NCBI RefSeq assembly: GCF_000336755.1
Contig: NZ_AOLK01000011.1
Location: 201,439 to 265,438 of the forward strand
Length of the DNA: 64,000 nt
Reading direction: 5' to 3'
DNA from: Haloferax elongans ATCC BAA-1513
GTDB lineage: Archaea > Halobacteriota > Halobacteria > Halobacteriales > Haloferacaceae
Positions 16,839 through 25,155 of this stretch are shown here, one piece after another. The translations under genes and the position numbers were made by a program. The notes under the pieces were generated by a model. It saw nothing but the letters and a program-made list of their open reading frames with translations. It was not told the DNA's origin and searched no databases. The number at the start of each line of letters is the position of its first letter. Position 1 is the stretch's first letter.

Positions 16839-17783
16839 ATGTTCTTGCAGACACGCGGCGTCGGTGAGATGGTACTCGCGGAGGCCCCGGATATCGTCGT
16901 CTTTCTGTTCGGGCTTCTCACCCAGCTCGGCGACCAGTGGTTCTTCTTCCTCGTGTTCACGTCGTTGTACTGGCTTGCTCGCCCTCGCATTTCGGAGCGC
17001 CCGCGACGAGTCGCAGCCTCGTTCGTCGCCCTCGCGTTTATCTCCCTGTCGCTGGTGACGGCGCTCAAAGTCGGCTTCGCGCTCCCTCGCCCGCCGACGG
17101 CAGACATCGCTTCGGCACCGAACTGGCCCGCCCCGCTTGCGGACCTGTACGTCTCGTTTACGACTGACGACGGCTTCGGGTTCCCAAGCGGGCACGCACT
17201 CGGGACCACGGTCGTCTACGGGGCCGCCGCGCTTCTGCTCGACGCGTGGGACCGACGGCGACGCGTCCTCGCCGCTGCGGCCATCGTCGCAACAGTCGCA
17301 CTCTCACGAGTTGTCATCGGGGTTCACTACGGTATCGACGTCGTCGTCGGCGTGCTCCTCGGACTCGTCGTGTTGAAAACCGTCTTCACCGTCGCTGCTG
17401 CCGACGACGTTCCCGGCCACCTTGACCCGACGCGACTGTTCGCACTCGCGGTCGGGCTCAGTGTCGTGGCTCTCGCAGTGGTCGTCGCGACCGGGGCGTC
17501 GCACCACGCGGCAAACGCGTCTGCTGCCCTCGGTGGGTCACTCGGCGGCCTCGTCGGCTGGTCTCGGCTTTCTGACCACGAGTCACTGCCGACGCTGTCG
17601 CTTCCGGCTGCGCTCGTGTCGCTCCTCGTCGCGGGCGGGCTCTGGGTCGCTGCCGACGCGCTTCAGGTGGTTCCAATCGCGATTCTCGCGACCGGGACTG
17701 TCGTCGCGTTCATCCTCGTCGCGCCGTGGATACAGCGCCGACTGAGCAACAATGCGGCGGCTGGGCGCTCTGTCGAACGATAG
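16839..17783 (+). CDS. PAP2-family membrane phosphatase
   Basis: 314 residues with about seven or eight membrane helices. The three PAP2 signature motifs are present: KVGFALPRP (near 78), PSGHA (near 118) and SRVVIGVHYGIDV (near 154-166), which supply the catalytic histidines and phosphate-binding residues. Expected reaction: dephosphorylation of a lipid phosphate such as undecaprenyl/dolichyl diphosphate or phosphatidate at the membrane. The ATG is three bases after the YihY stop, so the two are cotranscribed and may both act on the cell envelope. Confidence 0.9.
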   Translation: MFLQTRGVGEMVLAEAPDIVVFLFGLLTQLGDQWFFFLVFTSLYWLARPRISERPRRVAASFVALAFISLSLVTALKVGFALPRPPTADIASAPNWPAPLADLYVSFTTDDGFGFPSGHALGTTVVYGAAALLLDAWDRRRRVLAAAAIVATVALSRVVIGVHYGIDVVVGVLLGLVVLKTVFTVAAADDVPGHLDPTRLFALAVGLSVVALAVVVATGASHHAANASAALGGSLGGLVGWSRLSDHESLPTLSLPAALVSLLVAGGLWVAADALQVVPIAILATGTVVAFILVAPWIQRRLSNNAAAGRSVER

Positions 17784-17800
17784 TCAAACAGGGAGTCGGT

Positions 17801-18481
17801 TTAGGACTCCAGTCGTGCGGCGAAGAACGTCCACGGGTCGCTGTCTTCGCCGTCGGCGTCTGCTTCTTCGGCGTCAACGTCTTCTCCGTCTCTTTCGTCC
17901 GGGTTCAACGTCTCTGGCGCGCCCCACGTGTCGGTGACGCGGAACCCCGCGTTCTGTAGTTGCGCGCGCGTCTCGTCCGCGCCAGCGATGTTCCACTCCA
18001 TTCGAACACCGCTTTCGAGCCAGTCGGGATTCTCGCCAGCCCACTCGTTCGACCCTTCACACAGGAGAACGCGGCCACCGGGCCGAAGGACCCGGGCGAA
18101 CTCGTCGATGACCGTCTGGTGGTCGTCCATCGGAATATGAATCAGCGACCAGTAGGCGACGACGGCATCGAAGGTGTTCGATTCGAACGGGAGTGTCGTC
18201 ATATCCCCCTGCAGAAGCGGTGCGTTGGCGACGTTCTCGGCGGCCCGCGACAACTGCCCGCGAGAGAAGTCGAGTCCAACCGGGTCCGCTTCGGACGCCA
18301 ACCGAGACAGAATCGGTGTCCCCTGCCCACAGCCCGCGTCGAGTACGCGAGGTGACGCAGAGAGCGAGTCGAGAAACTCCGCGAGAATGTCTGTTCCATT
18401 TCCGTCACCAGTGCGCTGTTCGGCGTACACTGGAGCCAAGTCGTCGTATCCCCGACGAACGTCGTCTTTGTTCACTCTCAC
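17801..18481 (-). CDS. Class I SAM-dependent methyltransferase
   Basis: 226 residues. Motif I is VLDAGCGQGTP (46-56), followed by the acidic VGLDFS loop, QGDMTTLPF and the post-motif VVAYWSLIHI, as in Methyltransf_11/UbiE-like enzymes. The C-terminal 30 residues are an acidic Asp/Glu tail typical of haloarchaeal adaptation. The substrate cannot be told. The start is a GTG at 18481; a second GTG six bases downstream is possible. It is convergent with the PAP2 gene, with only 17 bases between the stops. Confidence 0.85.
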   Translation of the reverse strand: MRVNKDDVRRGYDDLAPVYAEQRTGDGNGTDILAEFLDSLSASPRVLDAGCGQGTPILSRLASEADPVGLDFSRGQLSRAAENVANAPLLQGDMTTLPFESNTFDAVVAYWSLIHIPMDDHQTVIDEFARVLRPGGRVLLCEGSNEWAGENPDWLESGVRMEWNIAGADETRAQLQNAGFRVTDTWGAPETLNPDERDGEDVDAEEADADGEDSDPWTFFAARLES

Positions 18482-18614
18482 TGACCACTGGTGGCTCTCG
18501 ATGTTGTAAGTGTCTTGTGCTGTTCTGAGAACAAATCAATCGGTTACCTTCCCAGCTCTGCCGCTCTCGGTGACGGGGTCCGAAAGATAAGAGACTGCTT
18601 GGAGTTCGTCGCGC

Positions 18615-19985
18615 TTAGAACTTCTCGAGGTAGCGGTCGAGTTCCCACTCGGAGACGGAGACGAGGTAGTCCTGGAACTCCTCGCGCTTCGCTTCGATGA
18701 ACTTCTCGGTGACGTGGTCGCCGAGTGCGCTCTGGATGACTTCGTCCTCTTCGAGGGCGTCGACGGCCGCGCCGAGGTCCTTCGGGAGCGTCTCGATGCC
18801 GTACTCTTCGCGCTTCTGCTCGTCGAACTCGTAGATGTTCTCGCGGACCGGGTCGGGGCAGTCGAGGCCGCGCTCGATGCCGTCGAGACCGGCGTGGATG
18901 AGCGCCGCGAGAGCGAGGTACGGGTTACAGGATGGGTCGGGGAAGCGAGCCTCGATACGCGAGGCGGCCGGCGTGCGGGCGGCCGGCTTGCGGATGAGCG
19001 CCGAGCGGTTGCGGTCGGACCACGCGATGTAGACCGGCGCTTCGTAGCCGGGGACGAGGCGCTTGTAGGAGTTCACTGTCGGGTTGGCGACGGCCGTCAC
19101 GGCGGGCGCGTGCTCGAGGATACCGGCGGTGAACTGCTTGGCGGTCTCGCTCAGGTCGAACTCGTCAGCACCGTCGTGGAACGCGTTCTCGCCATCCTTG
19201 AACAGCGAGATGTGCGTGTGCATCCCCGAGCCGTTGATGCGGGCGATGGGCTTGGGCATGAAGGTCGCGTGGAGGTCGTGTTCGGCCGCGATGGCGCGAA
19301 CGACAGAACGGAAGGTTGCGACGTTGTCAGCCGTCGAGAGAGCGTCGTCGTACGTGAAGTTAATCTCGTGCTGGCCTTCGGCGACTTCGTGGTGCGAGGC
19401 TTCGATGTCGAAGCCCATGCTTTCGAGGCCGTAGATGATGTCACGGCGCACGTCCGAGGCGAGGTCCTTCGGCGCGAGGTCGAAGTAGCCACCGGCGTCG
19501 TTGGTCTTCGTCGTCGCACGGCCCTCGTCGTCTTCTTCGAAGAGGAAGAACTCCGGTTCGGGTGCCGCGTTGATGTCGTAGCCCATCTCTTCGGCGCGGG
19601 CGATAGCGCGTTTGAGGACGCCACGCGGGTCGCCGCTGAACGGTTCGCCTGTGGACGTGTTGAACACGTCACAGATGAGGCGGGCGGCCGCACTGTTGTC
19701 TTTCTTCCGCCACGGGAGGATGGCGAACGTGGACGGGTCGGGTTCGAGGCGCATGTCCGACTCCTGAATACGGACGAAGCCGTCGATGGACGACCCGTCG
19801 AAGTAGATGCCTTCCGTGAACGCTTTCTCCGCCTGGGACGCCGGAATCGAGACGTTCTTCACCGTGCCGAGAATGTCGGTGAATTGGAGGCGGAGGAAGT
19901 CGACGTTCTTCTCTTCGATTTCGTCGACGACTGCCTGTGCTTCGGCACTCAGGCCACCGTCAGTGACTGCATTGTCTTCCGTCAT
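18615..19985 (-). CDS. glnA: Glutamine synthetase, type I
   Basis: 456 residues from the ATG at 19985. The beta-grasp domain contains [10 protein letters not shown], and the catalytic domain contains [16 protein letters not shown] (metal ligands), [11 protein letters not shown], and [20 protein letters not shown] with the ATP/glutamate site; RSALIR-type residues follow. No adenylylation tyrosine region of the GSI-beta type is evident. It joins ammonia to glutamate with ATP hydrolysis, the main ammonium assimilation step. The upstream GTG at 19997 was rejected because the TATA box at 20016-20023 places transcription start between it and the ATG. It is divergent from an Lrp regulator. Confidence 0.97.
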   Translation of the reverse strand: MTEDNAVTDGGLSAEAQAVVDEIEEKNVDFLRLQFTDILGTVKNVSIPASQAEKAFTEGIYFDGSSIDGFVRIQESDMRLEPDPSTFAILPWRKKDNSAAARLICDVFNTSTGEPFSGDPRGVLKRAIARAEEMGYDINAAPEPEFFLFEEDDEGRATTKTNDAGGYFDLAPKDLASDVRRDIIYGLESMGFDIEASHHEVAEGQHEINFTYDDALSTADNVATFRSVVRAIAAEHDLHATFMPKPIARINGSGMHTHISLFKDGENAFHDGADEFDLSETAKQFTAGILEHAPAVTAVANPTVNSYKRLVPGYEAPVYIAWSDRNRSALIRKPAARTPAASRIEARFPDPSCNPYLALAALIHAGLDGIERGLDCPDPVRENIYEFDEQKREEYGIETLPKDLGAAVDALEEDEVIQSALGDHVTEKFIEAKREEFQDYLVSVSEWELDRYLEKF

Positions 19986-20015
19986 TTTCCTGGACACACG
20001 ATTGGAATACCCGGA

Positions 20016-20023
20016 GTATAAAG
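20016..20023 (-). promoter_or_regulatory. glnA TATA box
   Basis: CTTTATAC on the minus strand, about 35 bases before the ATG at 19985, predicts a start near 19994 and a leader of about 9 bases. This supports the ATG rather than the GTG at 19997 as the glnA start. Confidence 0.65.
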
Positions 20024-20111
20024 ACCTTTCCGCTTAATGCAATTCCCCGGTGTTCGCTGTAGAATTGGATATTCGTAAAATTCTAATGCCCCCGGACGGT
20101 TTCTCAATGTA

Positions 20112-20570
20112 ATGACGTACGAAAACCTCGACGCCAAACTCATCAACGCACTACTCGGTGACGGTCGCGCGAGTCTGCGAAGCCTCGCCGAAGAACTCGA
20201 CGTGTCGGTCACGACCGTCTCGAATCACCTTCGCGACCTCGAAGACGAGGGTGTCATCGAGGGGTACACACCGCGCGTGAACTACGACGCACTCGGCTAC
20301 GACGTCACCGCCGTCATCCAACTGAAAGTCGAGGGGTCGGCCCTCCCCGACATCACAGAGCGTCTGCAGTCCGAAAAGCAGATGATTTCGGTCTACGAGG
20401 TCACCGGCGACTACGACATCATCGCTATCGGGAAGTTCCGCGACACCGACGGCATGAACACGCAAATCAAGAAGCTGCTCACCGACGCCGACATCCGCGA
20501 GTCCAACACCTCGGTCGTCCTCAACGCCGTCACCGAAAACGAGCAGTTCGAACTCGACATCGAAGAGTAG
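20112..20570 (+). CDS. lrpA1: Lrp/AsnC-family transcription regulator
   Basis: 152 residues. An N-terminal HTH (about 1-50) contains [20 protein letters not shown] and [19 protein letters not shown]-terminal RAM/AsnC ligand-binding domain (about 62-140) includes the glycine turn [13 protein letters not shown]. Lrp-type proteins form octamers or dimers that sense amino acids. The gene is divergent from glnA with 126 bases between starts, so regulation of nitrogen metabolism is likely. The symbol is taken from the matching H. volcanii/Halobacterium arrangement as I remember it and is less certain than the family call. Confidence 0.92.
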   Translation: MTYENLDAKLINALLGDGRASLRSLAEELDVSVTTVSNHLRDLEDEGVIEGYTPRVNYDALGYDVTAVIQLKVEGSALPDITERLQSEKQMISVYEVTGDYDIIAIGKFRDTDGMNTQIKKLLTDADIRESNTSVVLNAVTENEQFELDIEE

Positions 20571-20639
20571 AGACTCGGACACCACTCGGTTTTACGATTA
20601 TTCCGACCCTACCGAGCACTCCCAAGTCTCTACAGACGG

Positions 20640-20755
20640 AAGGGCAGTGTTTCGACTGGAGAATACCGGACGAGAGAGCCTGTGAGACACCCGTCTGACG
20701 GATGGCGCACACGATAGCTGTTAGTTCTCTGAAAGGGTAGTGTTTCGACTGGAGA
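20640..20755 (+). repeat. Pair of 23-bp direct repeats between lrp and the aminopeptidase
   Basis: Copies at 20640-20662 and 20733-20755 share 22 of 23 bases; the common core is AGTGTTTCGACTGGAGA. They start 93 bases apart in the convergent intergenic stretch 20571-20879, which holds no gene that I can support. Not a CRISPR array: only two units, and the repeat does not match the usual Haloferax CRISPR repeat. Confidence 0.8.
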
Positions 20756-20808
20756 CCAACAGACTGCGGTGACTTGCGGGAGCGAACACGTGGAGATGAA
20801 GTTCCACC

Positions 20809-20843
20809 TTTTTGCGACCGTCACTCCGTTCCGGTCGCAAAAA
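20809..20843. terminator. Perfect 12-bp hairpin between convergent genes
   Basis: TTTTTGCGACCG (20809-20820) pairs exactly with CGGTCGCAAAAA (20832-20843) across an 11-base loop. Reading either strand gives a GC stem with T-rich flank, so it could end transcripts from both lrp (+) and the aminopeptidase gene (-). Archaeal termination relies mainly on T tracts, so the role is inferred. Confidence 0.55.
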
Positions 20844-20879
20844 CCTGGAGGGAAAAAGACCGCTGGGCGGTTCCTCTGC

Positions 20880-21965
20880 TCAGAAGCCGTCCTCGAACAC
20901 GAAGGTCCCGTTGCGCTGGACGACTTCCCCATCGACTTCGATGCGCGATTCTTCGGACATGTCGACAATCATATCGACGTGTTCGGCGCTCTCGTTGACT
21001 TCGTTGTCGTCGCCGACCGTCTCGGGGTAGGCCGACCCAACGGCCATGTGGACGGTGTCGCCCATCTTCTCGTCGAACAGCATGTTGTAGCTAAAGCGGT
21101 CGATGCTGCGGTTCATGCCGATGCCGAGTTCACCGAGGTAGCGCGCGCCCTCGTCGGTGTCGAACACGCCGTCGAGAACCTCCTCGTTTCGCTCTGCGGA
21201 GTACTCGACGACCTCGCCGTCTTCGAACGTGACGCGGACGCCCGAGACCTCGCGGCCCTGCCGGTACAGGGGCAGGTCGAAGTAGACCTCGCCGTTGACC
21301 GAGTCCTTCACGGGCGCGGTGAACACCTCGCCGCCGGGGAGGTTGTGTTCGCCCTTGTCGTTGATGGTGGTGTTGCCCGCGACGCTCATGGTCACGTCCG
21401 TCTCGTCGCCCGAGACGATGCGGACCTCCTCGGCGTCGTCCATAATCTCGACCATCTGCGCCTGCAGTTCCTCCTGTTTCTCCCAGTCGAGACTGACGGC
21501 GTCGTAGACGAAGTTCTCGTACTCCTCGGTGCTCATACCGGCGAGTTGGGCGCTGCCTTTCGCGGGGTACTGGGTGAGACACCAACGCTTCGAGAGCGCT
21601 TCTTTCTGAATCGGCTGGTAGGCCCGTCGCCACGCGGCGTTGACCTCGGGGTCTACGTCGCTCATCTCGGTCGCGTTCTCTTCGGCACGGATGTTGATGA
21701 GCACGTCCGCCTCCTCGAAGAGCGCGAGTTGGTGCGACGGCGTCTCGAACTCCTCGCTGTCCGAGGCCCGGAGGAACGCGCGGTCGAATCGGGAGTTGCT
21801 GTCGGTGGTGACGACGTACGCTCCGCGCTCGCCGAGGAGTTCACAGATGGCGGTCACGAGGTCCTCGGCGACTGGGGGTGCAGAGACGACGACGTTGTCG
21901 CCCTCCTCGACACGAGTCGAGTGGTCGACGATAGTCTGAGCATGTTCGCGGATGCGTGGGTCCAT
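20880..21965 (-). CDS. Aminopeptidase, M29 (AmpS/thermophilic metallopeptidase) family
   Basis: 361 residues from the ATG at 21965 (MDPRIREHAQTIVDHSTRVE). The N-terminal alpha/beta half contains GDNVVVSAPPVAEDLV and a nucleotide-like GERGAYVVTTDS. The C-terminal half holds the metal-ligand region, with LPGGEVFTAPVKDSVNGEV, LGELGIGMN and HVDMIVDMSEE as typical M29 segments. It removes N-terminal residues from peptides using a co-catalytic metal pair. The upstream in-frame ATG at 22010 encodes a cysteine-rich extension not seen in the family. It is divergent from threonine aldolase. Confidence 0.9.
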   Translation of the reverse strand: MDPRIREHAQTIVDHSTRVEEGDNVVVSAPPVAEDLVTAICELLGERGAYVVTTDSNSRFDRAFLRASDSEEFETPSHQLALFEEADVLINIRAEENATEMSDVDPEVNAAWRRAYQPIQKEALSKRWCLTQYPAKGSAQLAGMSTEEYENFVYDAVSLDWEKQEELQAQMVEIMDDAEEVRIVSGDETDVTMSVAGNTTINDKGEHNLPGGEVFTAPVKDSVNGEVYFDLPLYRQGREVSGVRVTFEDGEVVEYSAERNEEVLDGVFDTDEGARYLGELGIGMNRSIDRFSYNMLFDEKMGDTVHMAVGSAYPETVGDDNEVNESAEHVDMIVDMSEESRIEVDGEVVQRNGTFVFEDGF

Positions 21966-22082
21966 ACCGCGATGTGAGTCTTCGCACACCAAACACATTT
22001 CGAAGCGCAACTATTGCCGGTGCAGTGACGCCGCGGCGAGTGACCCCCGTTTATTTCTCACTCGGGGCGGTCTCTTCGTGCG

Positions 22083-23108
22083 ATGATAGACCTTCGCAGC
22101 GATACGGTTACACTCCCCTCCGAGGAGATGCGCGCGGCCGCGAAAGACGCCGAGGTCGGCGACGACGTCTATGGCGACGACCCGACGGTGAACGAACTCG
22201 AAGTGCGCGCCGCCGAACTGGTTGGCAAGGAGGCCGCGCTGTTTGTCCCCTCCGGCACGATGGGCAACCAGATTGCTGCCCGCGTCCACACCGACCCCGG
22301 ACACGAGGCGCTCGTCGATACCGAAGCCCACGTCTACAAATGGGAGGTTGGCGGCTTCGCCGAACTGTCGAATCTGCAAATCCGCGCCTTCGATGCAGGC
22401 GAGCGGGCCGCCCCGACGCCCGAGCAAGTACGCGAGCACGCACGCGAAGAATCCCTCCACGTCGCTGGGACGGGGCTGCTCTGTCTCGAAAACACGCACA
22501 ACGCTCGCGGCGGCGTCGCAATCCCGAAAGCCGATATCGACGCGGCGGCCGAGACAGCTCACGACCTCGACATTCCGGTCCACCTCGACGGTGCTCGCCT
22601 GTTCAACGCCTGTGTCGCGCTCGACGAGGACCCGGCGGCGATGGTCGAGCAGGTCGATACCGTGATGTTCTGTCTGTCGAAGGGACTCGGCGCACCCGTC
22701 GGGTCGATTCTCGCCGGTTCCGAGGCGTTCGTAGAGCAGGCTGTTCGCGTTCGCAAGCAGTTCGGCGGCGGCATGCGGCAGGCTGGCATCATCGCCGCGC
22801 CCGGACTCGTCGCCCTCGACAACGTCGAGCGCCTCGCCGACGACCACGAGAACGCCCGCATCCTCGCCGACGGACTCGACGACATCCCCGGGCTGTCGGC
22901 TCCGACGCCGGACACGAACATCGTCGTCGTCGACTCCGAAGGTGCAGGATTGACTGCCGAGGAATTCGTCGGGCTGTGTGATGACGTGAGTGTCCTTGGC
23001 GGGACGTTCGGCGAGTTCCACACGCGTTTTACGACGAACCTGAACGTGTCGCGCGTGGAGGTCAAAGAAGCAGTCGAGCGAGTTGCGAAGGCAGTGCAAT
23101 CGAAGTAG
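22083..23108 (+). CDS. Low-specificity L-threonine aldolase
   Basis: 341-residue fold-type I PLP enzyme. It starts MIDLRSDTVTLPSEEMR, the family hallmark, with GDDVYGDDPTVNELE following. The cofactor aspartate lies in HLDGARLFNACVA (near 180) and the Schiff-base lysine in CLSKGLGAPVGS (near 200). It cleaves L-threonine or allo-threonine to glycine and acetaldehyde. A TATA-like TTTATTT sits about 30 bases upstream. It is divergent from the aminopeptidase, so both may serve amino acid turnover. Confidence 0.92.
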   Translation: MIDLRSDTVTLPSEEMRAAAKDAEVGDDVYGDDPTVNELEVRAAELVGKEAALFVPSGTMGNQIAARVHTDPGHEALVDTEAHVYKWEVGGFAELSNLQIRAFDAGERAAPTPEQVREHAREESLHVAGTGLLCLENTHNARGGVAIPKADIDAAAETAHDLDIPVHLDGARLFNACVALDEDPAAMVEQVDTVMFCLSKGLGAPVGSILAGSEAFVEQAVRVRKQFGGGMRQAGIIAAPGLVALDNVERLADDHENARILADGLDDIPGLSAPTPDTNIVVVDSEGAGLTAEEFVGLCDDVSVLGGTFGEFHTRFTTNLNVSRVEVKEAVERVAKAVQSK

Positions 23109-23120
23109 GCTGTCTTCCCG

Positions 23121-23336
23121 CTAGAACGCCAGTCCGACGACGAGCCACAGGACGCCGCCGAGGGCGAGTGCGGCACCCACCGCCTTCGCTAATACGCGCT
23201 GGAGTTGCTCGGCTTTCTCTGGCGACTCTTTCCACTCCTTCGGCGGAACTACGTTCCGAACCGACATCGGCTGTCTGTACATGTAGCCGCCGGCGGCGAT
23301 GAACATGAGCGGTGGAACGAGTAGTGCGAGGTCCAT
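23121..23336 (-). CDS. Small two-helix membrane protein coupled to the CDF transporter
   Basis: 71 residues with hydrophobic helices at about 3-20 (LALLVPPLMFIAAGGYMY) and 50-69 (AVGAALALGGVLWLVVGLAF) and a charged loop with a possible short coil between. Its ATG directly follows the TAG stop of the CDF gene on the same strand, so translation is probably coupled. Function unknown; an accessory subunit of the transporter is a reasonable guess. Confidence 0.72.
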   Translation of the reverse strand: MDLALLVPPLMFIAAGGYMYRQPMSVRNVVPPKEWKESPEKAEQLQRVLAKAVGAALALGGVLWLVVGLAF

Positions 23337-24281
23337 CTATAGCTCGGGTTCGATGTAGACGAAGTGGACGCGGTCGTCTTCGGACTTGAGCGTCTCTTCG
23401 ATTTCGGTGATGTAGTCGTCTAGCTCCTCTGTGCTGAGACTCGAATTGAAGCTCACGTCGAGCGTGACGAGTAGCTTCTCAGCCCCGACGTAGGACGCCC
23501 TGAACTTATCGACGTGGGAGACCATCGGGTGGTCTCGAACGAGTTTGCGAAGCCGCTGTTCTTCTCGCGTCGGCACGCTCTCACCGATGAGGAGACGCTT
23601 GTTCTCCCACGCGAGCGCGATTGCGAAGCCCATGAGCATAATCCCGATGAGGAGCGCGGTGGCAGCGTCGTACATCTCGTTGCCTGTGTATTCGGTCAGT
23701 CCAATGCCGATGAGGGCGAGCACCGCGCCACCGAGGGCGACGGCGTCCTCGGTGAACGCAGTCAGCGTCGTCACGTCGCTGGTCTCGCGGAACGCTTGCA
23801 CCAGTCCGTCCCACTCGTACTCGTTTATCTGGCGGCGGAGTTCGGCGTTCGCCTTCACGAAGGCGTACGTCTCGAAGACGATGGCACCGACGAGGATGGC
23901 GGCGTTGACCCAGACTGGACGAAACTCCATCCCGAAGAGGAGAACTGCCTCACCACCGCCACCGTGGCCGGGGTGCATCAGGGCGTTGTAGCCGTGTTTT
24001 GCAGACTCCCACCCGGCGATGCCGAAGAGCATCACCGAGACGAGAAACGAGTAGAAGAACTGCGCTTTGCCGAAGCCGAACGGGTGTGATTGGGTCGCCT
24101 TGCGCCCACTGTATCGGATTCCGATGAGGAGAAACACCTGATTCCCCGTGTCCGAGATGGAGTGGTACGTCTCCGAGAGCATGGAGGGACTCCCGGTCGC
24201 GAGAAAGCCGAGGAATTTGAGAATGGCGATGGCCCCGTTCGCAAACAGGGCTGCGATGACGACTGACGTGCTGCCTGCCAT
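23337..24281 (-). CDS. Cation diffusion facilitator (CDF) transporter
   Basis: 314 residues from the ATG at 24281. About six membrane helices; the zinc/metal site of helix II is visible as HSISD (H40, D44) and the helix V counterpart as EDAVALGG. A C-terminal cytoplasmic domain with the ferredoxin-like pattern VDKFRASYVGAEKLLVTLDV follows. These proteins export divalent metal ions (Zn, Co, Mn or Fe) by proton antiport. A histidine-rich loop HPGHGGGG (near 107) may bind metal. The GTG four codons upstream (24293) is an alternative start. Confidence 0.88.
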   Translation of the reverse strand: MAGSTSVVIAALFANGAIAILKFLGFLATGSPSMLSETYHSISDTGNQVFLLIGIRYSGRKATQSHPFGFGKAQFFYSFLVSVMLFGIAGWESAKHGYNALMHPGHGGGGEAVLLFGMEFRPVWVNAAILVGAIVFETYAFVKANAELRRQINEYEWDGLVQAFRETSDVTTLTAFTEDAVALGGAVLALIGIGLTEYTGNEMYDAATALLIGIMLMGFAIALAWENKRLLIGESVPTREEQRLRKLVRDHPMVSHVDKFRASYVGAEKLLVTLDVSFNSSLSTEELDDYITEIEETLKSEDDRVHFVYIEPEL

Positions 24282-24385
24282 ATCGTGGGCCACTCTGCCC
24301 GCCCGGATAGTGTTTCCGTCGTCGACATGACCGACTCCACGCCGCGGTCGGTAGGTTTCAATGCCCCCGTTGCATAGGTCGCCAC

Positions 24386-24904
24386 ATGCTCGTCGTCCTC
24401 TCTGACACCCACAGCACAGACAGTCATCGACTCTCTGGTTCTGTCCTCGATGCGGTCCACGACGCCGACCTCGTCGTCCACGCCGGGGACTTCATGCGCG
24501 AGTCCGTCCTCGACGACTTCATCGACGAGTCGAATCGGTTCCTCGGCGTCTACGGCAACAACGACGATGCGGAGATTCGCGACCGAATTCCTGACGCTCG
24601 AAACTTCACGTACGGCGGCGTCGAGTTTGCGATGACGCACACCCGGCGCGGCGGTGGCACCGCGCTCTCACTTTTCGGACGCGAACGCGGTGCTGACGCC
24701 GTTATCTTCGGCCACAGCCACCGACCGACAGTCGAAACTGGCGGCGAAGTTGCGCTTCTCAACCCGGGGAGTCACGCCCAACCGCGGGGCAACCGCGAGG
24801 CGTTCGCGGAGTTGGAAGAACTGCCTGATGGCGGACTTCGCGGTCGGTTGGTCGCGACTGACGGCGACGTATTCGAGACGTTCAGAATTCTCCCGCGGGA
24901 CTGA
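24386..24904 (+). CDS. Metallophosphoesterase, YfcE/MJ0936 type
   Basis: 172 residues with all calcineurin-like motifs: SDTHST (D7, H9), VVHAGDF, VYGNNDDAEI, MTHTRRG and GHSHRP. These supply two metal ions for phosphodiester hydrolysis. MJ0936-type enzymes act on small phosphodiesters; the physiological substrate is unsettled. Divergent from the CDF transporter. It ends at the edge of a G-rich stretch. Confidence 0.9.
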   Translation: MLVVLSDTHSTDSHRLSGSVLDAVHDADLVVHAGDFMRESVLDDFIDESNRFLGVYGNNDDAEIRDRIPDARNFTYGGVEFAMTHTRRGGGTALSLFGRERGADAVIFGHSHRPTVETGGEVALLNPGSHAQPRGNREAFAELEELPDGGLRGRLVATDGDVFETFRILPRD

Positions 24905-24927
24905 GTGTGTAGTTTCCCTCTCCATCG

Positions 24928-25064
24928 AGGGGCGACAGGAGGGGGTCAGCAGGGAGGTTCGGAGGGGGCCGAAAGAATCAGCGGGGGGCAGTGCTTGGTT
25001 GGGGGGCTGTTCGAGGCCGCGTTAGGAGGACGACGGGGGGCAGGGGCACGGAACTGGGGAGGGT
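24928..25064 (+). other. G-rich convergent intergenic stretch
   Basis: Between the phosphoesterase stop and the convergent wHTH gene the + strand carries at least eight runs of three to six G residues, for example GAGGGGGTCAGCAGGGAGG and GGTTGGGGGGC. Such spacing permits G-quadruplex structures. No open frame or RNA fold that I recognise lies here; a role in ending convergent transcription is conjecture. Confidence 0.5.
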
Positions 25065-25155
25065 GGAATCACCCGTCGTCGGGGACCGAACGCAGCCTCT
25101 ACCCAACCAATAGTGTGGTGAGACCAAATACACTCCGTAGGCTAAAAGAGGTGTT

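Noticed and set aside
18714..20021. 435-codon + strand frame opposite glnA
   Set aside because: Antisense shadow caused by GC-rich codon bias; glnA motifs are complete on the minus strand.
20640..20755. CRISPR array
   Set aside because: Only two repeat units, no further spacers, and the core does not resemble Haloferax CRISPR repeats as I remember them.
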